A stretch of DNA of 64,000 nucleotides from Sinanaerobacter chloroacetimidivorans (GTDB taxonomy: Bacteria > Bacillota > Clostridia > Peptostreptococcales > Anaerovoracaceae). Numbering within the stretch: position 1 is the first letter of the stretch; every line of letters starts with the position of its first letter. Shown in pieces: positions 1-7,244 of the stretch. The translations under genes and the position numbers were made by a program. The notes below the pieces were generated by a model, which was not told where the DNA came from, did not search any database, and saw only the letters and a program-made list of their open reading frames with translations. The stretch spans positions 358,153 to 422,152 of the forward strand of contig NZ_JAGSND010000001.1 of NCBI RefSeq assembly GCF_018128545.1. The letters are read 5' to 3'.

Positions 1-72
1 GACTATGGCCATAAAAATTGTAAACCTTACTTTTGATTTGATTCTATATTTTCTTTTAATATTCGTATTCAT
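1..72 (-). CDS. N-terminus of a YneA/LysM-like SOS cell-division protein (partial)
   Basis: Only the first 24 codons lie in the window; the gene runs off the left edge. The start follows AGGAGG with a 7-nt gap. The visible peptide is very basic (NTNIKRKYRIKSK) and then turns hydrophobic (FTIFMAIV), as in a short cytoplasmic tail entering one membrane segment. In Firmicutes, YneA-type proteins start this way, continue into a LysM domain, and delay septation after DNA damage. The LexA-type boxes just upstream support that reading. The LysM domain itself is outside the window, so the family call is inferred from start and regulation. lexA, often divergent from this gene, is not next to it here. 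Confidence 0.6.
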   Translation of the reverse strand, partial: MNTNIKRKYRIKSKVRFTIFMAIV

Positions 73-103
73 TTGGTTACCTCCTGATAATTTACATTTT
101 CAA

Positions 104-153
104 GAACCTATGTTCTTTGAAAATATCATATCAGAATGTTTGTTCTTTGTAAA
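104..153 (-). promoter_or_regulatory. SOS promoter with two LexA-type boxes
   Basis: A minus-strand promoter reads TTTACA (148-153), 17 nt, TATGAT (125-130). GAACCTATGTTC (104-115) fits the Gram-positive LexA pattern GAAC-N4-GTTC and lies just downstream of the -10. A second, one-mismatch copy GAATGTTTGTTC (134-145) lies inside the -35/-10 spacer, and a weaker half-match is at 164-175. A repressor on these boxes would cover the promoter of the LysM/YneA-like gene. Confidence 0.75.
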
Positions 154-280
154 GAAGAATTTGAAACACTTGTTCTTTTTTGTTTATTAAAGAACAAAAT
201 CCGGAGAAAGTTTTCTATTCGCACGTGTTGCCCAAAAGGCAAACACCAAAGTGCTTTCTTTGATATTTCAAATTATAAAA

Positions 281-321
281 AAGAGCGAATTACGAAATTA
301 AAGATTTCTATTCGCTCTTTT
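281..321 (-). terminator. Rho-independent terminator after the VTT gene
   Basis: Perfect 11-bp stem AAAGAGCGAAT / ATTCGCTCTTT separated by 19 nt. Read on the minus strand it is followed by TTTTTTATAA, about 10 nt after the stop of the VTT-domain gene. Confidence 0.8.
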
Positions 322-331
322 GCCTTCGGGA

Positions 332-1063
332 CTATTTCACCATCTTTTGATACGTTTTATCAGCCCACCTCAAAAATCTGTTTCTTTGCAGTAGCCCAAT
401 GATACAAGCAACTACAGCAACAATGCCTAATATAATCAAGCCGGTATAGCTGTCGTTTTTGAACATGCTTCCCATCATGACACTTCCCATCAAAGCCGGC
501 GTTCGTCCTACCAATGAAAGAAATAAAAAAGGTTTCATTTTTATTTCAGAAACACCGGCAGCATATACAAATAAATCTTTCGGAATCCCTGGAATCAAAT
601 AAATCACAAATAAAACAATATAGGCCCTTTTACTGTTTAGAACATGAACAAACCTGGTAAATCGTTCCTCTCCGAAAAAAAGATGCATCGCATCCTTTCC
701 CAGCCATCTGGCAAGATAAAAGGTGATAAACGTACCGAATGTGACTCCGATAATGGAATATAAGTAGCCAAACCAAAAGGAATAGGCGTATCCTGCCGCG
801 AACTGCAAAGCCTGCCCTGGCAATACTGAGATTATGATCTGGAGGATCTGCAAACCGATATAAACGAATATACTGGCAGTTTTATACTGTAATAAAAAAG
901 AATTTATTTCCTCCAGACTGTTAAAATGGCTAATGAATTCCGGATAGTTAAAATAAACGTAAGCAGGGATACCAATGATAAAACCAAGTAGAACAAGCAG
1001 TTTTATAATGGAAACAAACGTTCTTATTTGTTTTTTTCTTTTATAATGATTACCTTGATTCAT
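332..1063 (-). CDS. TVP38/TMEM64 (VTT, DedA-like) membrane protein
   Basis: About 243 residues, an integral membrane protein of the VTT/SNARE-associated family. After a basic cytoplasmic start (NHYKRKKQ) there is one membrane helix, then the VTT core with GYLYSIIGVTFGTFITFYLAR and the GIPKDLFVYAAG re-entrant-type motif, and further hydrophobic segments to the C-terminus. Family members are linked to lipid scrambling or membrane homeostasis, but no substrate can be read from the sequence. The ATG at 1063, with AGGTG five bases upstream, is preferred over a GTG two codons earlier. It follows the methionine gamma-lyase family gene by about 30 bp, so co-transcription is likely, and it ends in a strong terminator. 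Confidence 0.85.
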   Translation of the reverse strand: MNQGNHYKRKKQIRTFVSIIKLLVLLGFIIGIPAYVYFNYPEFISHFNSLEEINSFLLQYKTASIFVYIGLQILQIIISVLPGQALQFAAGYAYSFWFGYLYSIIGVTFGTFITFYLARWLGKDAMHLFFGEERFTRFVHVLNSKRAYIVLFVIYLIPGIPKDLFVYAAGVSEIKMKPFLFLSLVGRTPALMGSVMMGSMFKNDSYTGLIILGIVAVVACIIGLLQRNRFLRWADKTYQKMVK

Positions 1064-1092
1064 GATCACACCTGCAACATCTTATTATCCAA

Positions 1093-2388
1093 CTATGAAA
1101 AGCGAAGCAAATCCTTCTCCAATAAGGTTTGTAATGCTTTAATGACACCGAATTTGGAATGCTCGTAAGTTAATCCGCCTTGAAAATATACAATATATGG
1201 AGGCCGTATAGGAGCATCGGCACTTAATTCAATGGAAGAGCCCTGAACGAAAGCACCTGCGGCCATAATTACCTGATCTTCGTAACCTGGCATATCCCAT
1301 GGAACAGGCTTTACATGAGAATCGATAGGAGCTGCCGCCTGAATTCCTTCACAGAAAGCAATGACAGCTTCAGGGCTGCCAAGTTTTACAGCCTCAATAA
1401 TATCACTTCTTTTATCTGCCGGCTTTGGACACACTTCGAATCCTAGATTTTCAAATACTTTTGCACATAAAATAGCTCCCTTCACAGCTCCGTTTACAGT
1501 TTTGGGTGCTATAAAAAGTCCCTGAAACATGGTACGTGACTGTCCAAAGGTAAGACCGCATTCCCCGCCGATTCCCGGAGATGTCATCCGATAGGAAATC
1601 TTCTCAATTAAATCGGCCCTACCCGCGATATATCCTCCGGTAAGTGCCAGACCTCCTCCCGGATTTTTTATCAGGGAACCTGCGACCACATCCGCCCCAA
1701 CCTCAGTGGGCTCTTTGGTATCTAAAAACTCTCCGTAACAATTATCTACCATGCAGATAATATCCGAATTGATCGATTTCACAAAGGATGCCCATTTTTG
1801 GATTTCTTCTATTGTTATTGCCTTCCTCCAGCCGTAACCTGTAGCCCTCTGAACTGTTACGATTTTAGTTTTTGGTGTAATGGCATTTTTTAATCCATCA
1901 AAATCTATCGTACCGTCCGGAAGTAACTCCACCTGTCGATAATGGATTCCAAAATCTTTCAGAGAGCCTCTCCCTTCTCCCCTGATGCCAATAACCTCTT
2001 CCAAGGTATCATAGGGTTTTCCCGTGCAATAGATTAGTTCCTCTCCTGGTCTTAGAATACCTGTTAGGGTTAACGTCAGCGCGTGGGTTCCATTTACAAT
2101 GATTGGCCGGACCAATGCTGCCTCGGTTTTAAATATCATAGCATAGGCTTTTTCCAGAGCCTCTCGGCCGGCGTCGTTATAACCATACCCGGTGTTCCAG
2201 CCGAAATGCATATCTGAAATCCTGCATTTCTGAAAGACATCGAGAACTTTATATTGATTGAATGTCATAATATCATCCAGTTCCTGAAAGATACCTGAAA
2301 GCTCTTCTTCGGCTTTTGAAACAGCTTGTAACACGTCGCTGCTGATATTCAATTCCTTATTTAATAATTGATAAGTATTTTGCTGCAT
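1093..2388 (-). CDS. Methionine gamma-lyase family protein (aluminium-resistance family, PLP enzyme)
   Basis: 431 residues, the usual length for this fold-type I PLP family, which is annotated as methionine gamma-lyase-like or aluminium-resistance protein. Visible family features are the N-terminal FGWNTGYGYNDAGRE stretch, the glycine-rich NGTHALTLTL cofactor region, the VDNCYGEF strand with the PLP-contacting aspartate, and SLIKNPGGG with the lysine expected to form the Schiff base. The start has AAGGAGC upstream. The real substrate is not known from sequence; cysteine or methionine catabolism is the family inference. In many Clostridia this gene sits beside miaA/hfq and lexA, matching its position near miaA and an SOS gene here. 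Confidence 0.9.
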   Translation of the reverse strand: MQQNTYQLLNKELNISSDVLQAVSKAEEELSGIFQELDDIMTFNQYKVLDVFQKCRISDMHFGWNTGYGYNDAGREALEKAYAMIFKTEAALVRPIIVNGTHALTLTLTGILRPGEELIYCTGKPYDTLEEVIGIRGEGRGSLKDFGIHYRQVELLPDGTIDFDGLKNAITPKTKIVTVQRATGYGWRKAITIEEIQKWASFVKSINSDIICMVDNCYGEFLDTKEPTEVGADVVAGSLIKNPGGGLALTGGYIAGRADLIEKISYRMTSPGIGGECGLTFGQSRTMFQGLFIAPKTVNGAVKGAILCAKVFENLGFEVCPKPADKRSDIIEAVKLGSPEAVIAFCEGIQAAAPIDSHVKPVPWDMPGYEDQVIMAAGAFVQGSSIELSADAPIRPPYIVYFQGGLTYEHSKFGVIKALQTLLEKDLLRFS

Positions 2389-2494
2389 GTGATGCTCCTT
2401 GCTAATTATTTACATAATATTTATATGGTCAACAGTTGGTTGATGGCATTGAGTCAACTGGACTGGCGCTTGAAATATGTATCGTTTAATCCTT

Positions 2495-3652
2495 TTATTT
2501 ATTGGATGAATCGTTATCTTTCTTATTTTTATCAAATTCTTCTTCCCATTCAAAATTTTTAACCAGATCTCTTTTGACATTTAATTTATGTGCCGCATAA
2601 AGCTGTGTGGTAGTTATATTTTCGTGATCTAAAAGGGCCTGAACATCAAATATGGAATTACCTCTTCCAATCAGCGAGGTTGCAGTCGTTGCTCTTAATT
2701 TATGCGGACTATATCCTGCCGCCCTCGAAGTTGAAAGACCGATTGAAGTGTATTTTTTGACCAGCTCACGAATTTGCCTTTCTGTCATACGTTTGCCCTG
2801 CAGAGAAAGAAACAATGCATCTTTGTTTTCTTCTGCAAGCTTTTCTTCCGCTGGACGTTCTTCATTGATATATTCAGATAATACTTTTATAACGGACTGA
2901 TTTAGTGGCATAATGGACTCTTTTCCGCGTTTTCTGTAAATTTTAAACTCACCCCGTTTAAAATGAAAAGAGGAGAGATTTAGCTGCTGAAGCTCAGACA
3001 AACGTAATCCATAAGTTAAAAATAAAATTAAAATGGCTTTATCTCTTTTTTTTGTTTTCATCCAGAATTCATGTTCTTTTTTTGTCAAGTGATCTCCGGA
3101 AGAAACGGCATCCAGCATACGCATAACTTCATCTTCCTGCAATGCCTTGATTTCTCTTTCACCAGGCTTGGGAAGCTTAATCGGGTCAAAACCATCTGTA
3201 ATATTGCGGCTCACCAGTTCATCCCGGTATAGATGTTTGAATAGAACAGATATTGACGATTTTTTTCTCGAAAGTGACTTTTTATCATTTTCGTAAATAT
3301 ATACAGCTTTTTCCTTTTCCACTTTATATCTTCTGCAATAATCAATGAATATATTGACATCTACAGCCTTTATTTGATCGAAATCTTCCAGTTTAATGTC
3401 ACGTATTTTTGGGGCAATGGTCAGATCCGTTTCCTGAATCAGATAGTTACAGAAGAATCGAATATCTTGCAGATAAGCCAATCTGGTCATAGGTAGTACA
3501 TTACCTTTCAAGTAGGTAAAAAAGCCTTTTAAAAACCGGGGCAGCTCCTCTTCTATAGCTTGGCATTTTTCCGTAATTTCGATTTCCTTCATAATGATAT
3601 TATCTGGCTTATCACTTTTATTGTGTATTTTCATTTCTTTTTTGACAGCCAT
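2495..3652 (-). CDS. XerC/D-like tyrosine recombinase
   Basis: 385 residues from the ATG at 3652, chosen because GGAGG lies 8 nt upstream. An N-terminal SAM-like DNA-binding domain spans roughly residues 30-150 and the catalytic domain 170-365. Catalytic residues are intact: Arg in YGLRLSE (about 217), Lys in YRKRGKE (about 241), His and Arg in HKLRATTA (317, 320), His in LLDHENI (343), and nucleophile Tyr in TTQLYA (352). It is longer than typical XerC/XerD (about 300), with an extended N-terminus and a charged C-tail. It lies between miaA and the gamma-lyase gene, where many Clostridia have hfq. No flanking att-like repeats or phage genes are seen, so it looks like a resident recombinase rather than a mobile-element integrase. 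Confidence 0.85.
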   Translation of the reverse strand: MAVKKEMKIHNKSDKPDNIIMKEIEITEKCQAIEEELPRFLKGFFTYLKGNVLPMTRLAYLQDIRFFCNYLIQETDLTIAPKIRDIKLEDFDQIKAVDVNIFIDYCRRYKVEKEKAVYIYENDKKSLSRKKSSISVLFKHLYRDELVSRNITDGFDPIKLPKPGEREIKALQEDEVMRMLDAVSSGDHLTKKEHEFWMKTKKRDKAILILFLTYGLRLSELQQLNLSSFHFKRGEFKIYRKRGKESIMPLNQSVIKVLSEYINEERPAEEKLAEENKDALFLSLQGKRMTERQIRELVKKYTSIGLSTSRAAGYSPHKLRATTATSLIGRGNSIFDVQALLDHENITTTQLYAAHKLNVKRDLVKNFEWEEEFDKNKKDNDSSNK

Positions 3653-3723
3653 AACAACAACCTCCGGAATCACTCTTGCTATCATTTTTCCTAAATACCT
3701 ATATTTTTTTATAAGTAATTGAT

Positions 3724-4662
3724 TTATAAATTAAGTTCTGTTTTACAATACTTCAGAATGAAGCCTAAAGCATCATTCTCCGTTTCATAATCGGACAGAT
3801 TGAACCATTTCATATCAGAATACCTTCTAAGCCAGGTTAGCTGCCTCTTTGCATAGTGCCTGGTGTTACGTTTGACCAGTCGTATTGCTTCATCACGGTC
3901 ATATTCCCCGTTAAGATATCCTATGATTTCTTTATAACCGATACCCTTCATGGAAATATGATCTGCCTTCAGGCCTTTGTCCAGAAGCTGTTCAACTTCC
4001 TTTATCAGGCCTTTTTCTACAAGCAGATCTACCCGCTGGTCAATCCTTCCGTAGAGCTCTTCTCTGTCTCTTAAAAGCCCTATGAGGATATATCCGTAAT
4101 CTTTCGTCTTGACAAAAGATTCTTTAAATTCTCTGATTCCCTCTCCTGAGGTTTCTAGAACTTCCAAGGCCCGGATAACTTTCTTTAGGTTATTTGGGTG
4201 GATTCTTTCCGCAGCATCCGGATCGAGTACTTTCAGCCTATCATGGACATATTCGTTACCGTGCTCACGTGCTTCCTCTTCTAATCTTTCCCGAATATCT
4301 GTCTGCTTTGGCATAACGGAAAAGTTCATATCATAAATCAAGGAATTCAGATAGAGACCCGTTCCCCCTGAAATAATAGGTAATTTATGATTCCTGAAAA
4401 TGTTACAGATACAATCCTTTGCCATGGTTTGGTATTCTGCCACCGAAAACTCATTCCGGGGATCAATCTGATCTACGAGATAATGGTGTACTTCTGCAAG
4501 TTCCTCCGGCGTGGGCTTTGCACTGCCGATATCCATATATTTATAAATTTGCATGGAATCTGCCGAGACGATTTCGCCATGAAAGTGTTTCGCAATCTCA
4601 ATGGCATATTTTGTTTTCCCCACGGCAGTCGGTCCGGCGATGATCACGATCTTTTGATTCAT
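3724..4662 (-). CDS. miaA: tRNA dimethylallyltransferase MiaA
   Basis: 312 residues, standard for MiaA, which adds a dimethylallyl group to N6 of A37 in tRNAs reading UNN codons. The P-loop is GPTAVGKT near the N-terminus, followed by SADSMQIYKYMDIGSAKP (the DSxQxY substrate motif) and the DP.NEFSV region. The ATG at 4662 places the P-loop correctly and is preceded by AGAGGG within the end of mutL; starts further upstream would overlap mutL. The mutS-mutL-miaA order is ancestral in Firmicutes. Confidence 0.95.
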   Translation of the reverse strand: MNQKIVIIAGPTAVGKTKYAIEIAKHFHGEIVSADSMQIYKYMDIGSAKPTPEELAEVHHYLVDQIDPRNEFSVAEYQTMAKDCICNIFRNHKLPIISGGTGLYLNSLIYDMNFSVMPKQTDIRERLEEEAREHGNEYVHDRLKVLDPDAAERIHPNNLKKVIRALEVLETSGEGIREFKESFVKTKDYGYILIGLLRDREELYGRIDQRVDLLVEKGLIKEVEQLLDKGLKADHISMKGIGYKEIIGYLNGEYDRDEAIRLVKRNTRHYAKRQLTWLRRYSDMKWFNLSDYETENDALGFILKYCKTELNL

Positions 4663-4663
4663 T

Positions 4664-6670
4664 TTATACCCTCTTAAACATCTTTTCAATTTCATACTTA
4701 CTCATTTTTACCACGGTTGGTCTGCCATGAGGGCATGAATATGGATTTTTTGTCTTAGCTAAATCTGCCATCAGTTGGCGTATTTCGCTTAGGTCTAGCA
4801 GGTCATGAGCTTTTACTGCTTTCTTGCATGCATTGGTGATAATCTTATCAATCTTTTTCTGGTTGATTAAGTCAGCATCTTCCGAAATATTATCTAATAG
4901 ATACTCGATAAAATCTTTAGCCTCATCTAAATCCATAAACATGGGAACCGCCTTTACAATAAAGGCCGACGGACCGAATTCCTCGATCTCAAAACCCATA
5001 TTCCCCAGGAAATCAAGCATTGATAGAGAATCATTCTTAACAGCATAGGAAACATTGATAATAAAGGGAGTAAGAATCGTCTGCTGCAGTTTCTCCTCTT
5101 TTTCATAAGAATCCAGCAGTTGTTCATAAAATACCCTCTCATGAGCTGCATGCTGATCGATTAGATAAAAATTCTCATGGTCAGTGCCTGTTATGTAAGT
5201 ACCGAAAACCGAACCGGTAATGAAGATATCTTCAATCTCAAAGTCCCTTTTTTCTCTGGATACCTGCCCAATCGTACTTAAAGGAGTAAAGGCATAGGAA
5301 GAAGAAAGAGAAGATACTTCTGCTGTTTTGGATTTCATTTCTTTTTCTGTTGTGTCTGCAGGAACGGCGGGAGTTGGTTCTACATTGGTTTGAAAGGCTG
5401 TATTTTCATCCATTTCTGAAACTCTTTCAGACCGGTAGGTATTGTCGTCTTCTTGAATTTGCAGGCTTTCTTTTTTCTCTAATTCAGATTTTTGCCGCTG
5501 TTCGAACAATAACTTTTTTATGTCAACCTGCGTTTCTATTTCATTAACATTCTTTTCTTTTTCCTCACAGAAAGAAGCTATGCTATTGTCTTTAGAATTA
5601 GTTTGGTTCATTTTAAATGGCGAATCTTTTCGGATAATCTGATCCTTTTTGATTTCAGCAATGGCGTCTTTTGAGTTTAAATTGGTCCGGATAGCAGAAC
5701 CAATAAAATCCCTTACTGCCCTCTCATCGTCAAAACGAACTTCCTTTTTGTTAGGATGAATGTTGACATCCAGTTTATCAGGAGAAACCTGCAGAAACAG
5801 GAAGGCAATTGGGTATCTCCCTTCGAACAGTTTTTCCGAATAAGCATCTGTAACAGCATTTTCCATCACCTTACTGGCTATAGATCTTCCATTTACGAAG
5901 AAGATTTGGCTTTTTCTGTTCGTTTTGCTTTGACTCGGCGCCGATACAAAGGCTTCCAGGGTCAATTCCTGTGACTTTTCCTTGAAATGAATCAGTTTGT
6001 CTCCCAAGTCTTTACTATAAATGGTCAATATGTTGGAATAGATATCCCCTTTGCCTGTGGTGGAAAATAAAATATTACCATTATTAATCAATCTAAACTT
6101 AATTTGAGCATAGGCAAGGGCCATCTTCGATATAAAATCAATGATGAGAGTGCTTTCCGTAGCATCCGGCTTCATAAATTTCAGCCTGGCAGGCGTATTA
6201 AAAAATAAATCCTCAATAATAACAGTGGTTCCCTCCGGGCAGCCCGTATCAACCTTTTCCGCAATATCGCCGCCTTCCAGCCGGATTCTGATACCGCTCT
6301 TTTCATCTGCGGTTTTGGTGATCAGTTCAGTTCTTGAAACGGCAGCAATGCTGGCAAGAGCTTCTCCACGAAATCCCAAACTTTGAATACTGTCCAAATC
6401 GGATGCATTTCTGATTTTACTAGTGGCATGGCGCTTAAAAGCTAATTCTACATCTCCCTTTTCAATCCCGCTGCCATTATCGGTAACACGAATATATGAT
6501 TTTCCACCGTTTTTGATTTCCACAACAATGGAAGTTGAGCCGGCGTCAATGGCATTTTCAACAAGCTCCTTCACAATGGATAAGGGCCTGTCCACAACCT
6601 CGCCTGCAGCAATTTTATCAGCCACATGTTTGGGGAGTTCGGTTATCCTTTTCTTTTCTATTATATCCAT
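4664..6670 (-). CDS. mutL: DNA mismatch repair protein MutL (endonuclease type)
   Basis: 668 residues. The N-terminal GHKL ATPase shows VENAIDAG, DNGSGI, ATSKI and GFRGEAL, followed by the transducer domain with FVNGR. A low-complexity, acidic linker runs from about 330 to 465. The C-terminal domain carries the metal-binding endonuclease motif DQHAAHERVFYE (about 505) and CPHGRPT near the end, so this is a nicking MutL as expected in bacteria lacking MutH. The ATG at 6670 follows GAGG by 7 nt. It overlaps neither neighbour and is only 1 bp from miaA. It is separated from mutS by an unusually long gap. Confidence 0.96.
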   Translation of the reverse strand: MDIIEKKRITELPKHVADKIAAGEVVDRPLSIVKELVENAIDAGSTSIVVEIKNGGKSYIRVTDNGSGIEKGDVELAFKRHATSKIRNASDLDSIQSLGFRGEALASIAAVSRTELITKTADEKSGIRIRLEGGDIAEKVDTGCPEGTTVIIEDLFFNTPARLKFMKPDATESTLIIDFISKMALAYAQIKFRLINNGNILFSTTGKGDIYSNILTIYSKDLGDKLIHFKEKSQELTLEAFVSAPSQSKTNRKSQIFFVNGRSIASKVMENAVTDAYSEKLFEGRYPIAFLFLQVSPDKLDVNIHPNKKEVRFDDERAVRDFIGSAIRTNLNSKDAIAEIKKDQIIRKDSPFKMNQTNSKDNSIASFCEEKEKNVNEIETQVDIKKLLFEQRQKSELEKKESLQIQEDDNTYRSERVSEMDENTAFQTNVEPTPAVPADTTEKEMKSKTAEVSSLSSSYAFTPLSTIGQVSREKRDFEIEDIFITGSVFGTYITGTDHENFYLIDQHAAHERVFYEQLLDSYEKEEKLQQTILTPFIINVSYAVKNDSLSMLDFLGNMGFEIEEFGPSAFIVKAVPMFMDLDEAKDFIEYLLDNISEDADLINQKKIDKIITNACKKAVKAHDLLDLSEIRQLMADLAKTKNPYSCPHGRPTVVKMSKYEIEKMFKRV

Positions 6671-7244
6671 TTTATACCTCAATTTATTATTTATTAGTTA
6701 GTGAAACTTACTTATCTATTTGTCTGATAGCAGATGGTCTATCCCAGTACGGTCATGATTTTGAAGGTCTTTATCCTTCGTTTCACAATTTTTAGAACAT
6801 CAAACAAACGGTAATATAATCGGTGTTTGACGTTACCTAAAAATTCTGCTCATCTTCGGATAAGACCAAAGCAAAATCATTCCAACGTATTGCATGATCG
6901 AACTGCCAACCTTTAGCTTTATCGAGTTTTTTTACCAAGCCGCAATAGCTGAACTTTGGATTTAAGAAAATATCCGAACAGGTTTCGTCTATGATATAGG
7001 ATGAAGATGATGTTATTTTTAATGATAGCATTTAAGTTTTGCCATAACCCAAAAACACCGATTATGGATACCGTTTGTTTTTGGGGTTAAAAATAACAAA
7101 TCGAGACCATATCATTAGAAATCTGTGAGTATTTTCGTGATACAAAGTCAGACCTTTGGCTTGTTGAAACTCAATTATTTCGATCTGGCAGTTGAATGAT
7201 TCGGTTTAAATACTAATAAATGAAATTTGACTAACTAATAAATA
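6671..7244. other. 574-bp mutS-mutL gap without a convincing gene
   Basis: AT-rich spacer between two genes that are normally adjacent. It contains a 64-codon minus-strand frame (6837-7031; ends WNDFALVLSEDEQNF) with no ribosome-binding site and no family I recognise. It also contains an imperfect hairpin at 7046-7088 (AACCCAAAAACA / TGTTTTTGGGGTT) lacking a U-run on the mutS strand. It may hold the decayed remnant of an inserted gene. I see no promoter strong enough to assign. Confidence 0.4.
6837..7031 (-). CDS. Doubtful small ORF or gene remnant
   Basis: A 64-residue frame whose C-terminal half (KKLDKAKGWQFDHAIRWNDF) reads like real protein, while its start (serine-rich) lacks a Shine-Dalgarno sequence. 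Possibly the 3' end of a degraded gene. No family recognised. Confidence 0.2.
   Translation of the reverse strand: MLSLKITSSSSYIIDETCSDIFLNPKFSYCGLVKKLDKAKGWQFDHAIRWNDFALVLSEDEQNF

Noticed and set aside
136..402. 88-codon plus-strand frame near the left edge
   Set aside because: It runs through the LexA boxes, the terminator and the 3' end of the VTT gene; no ribosome site.
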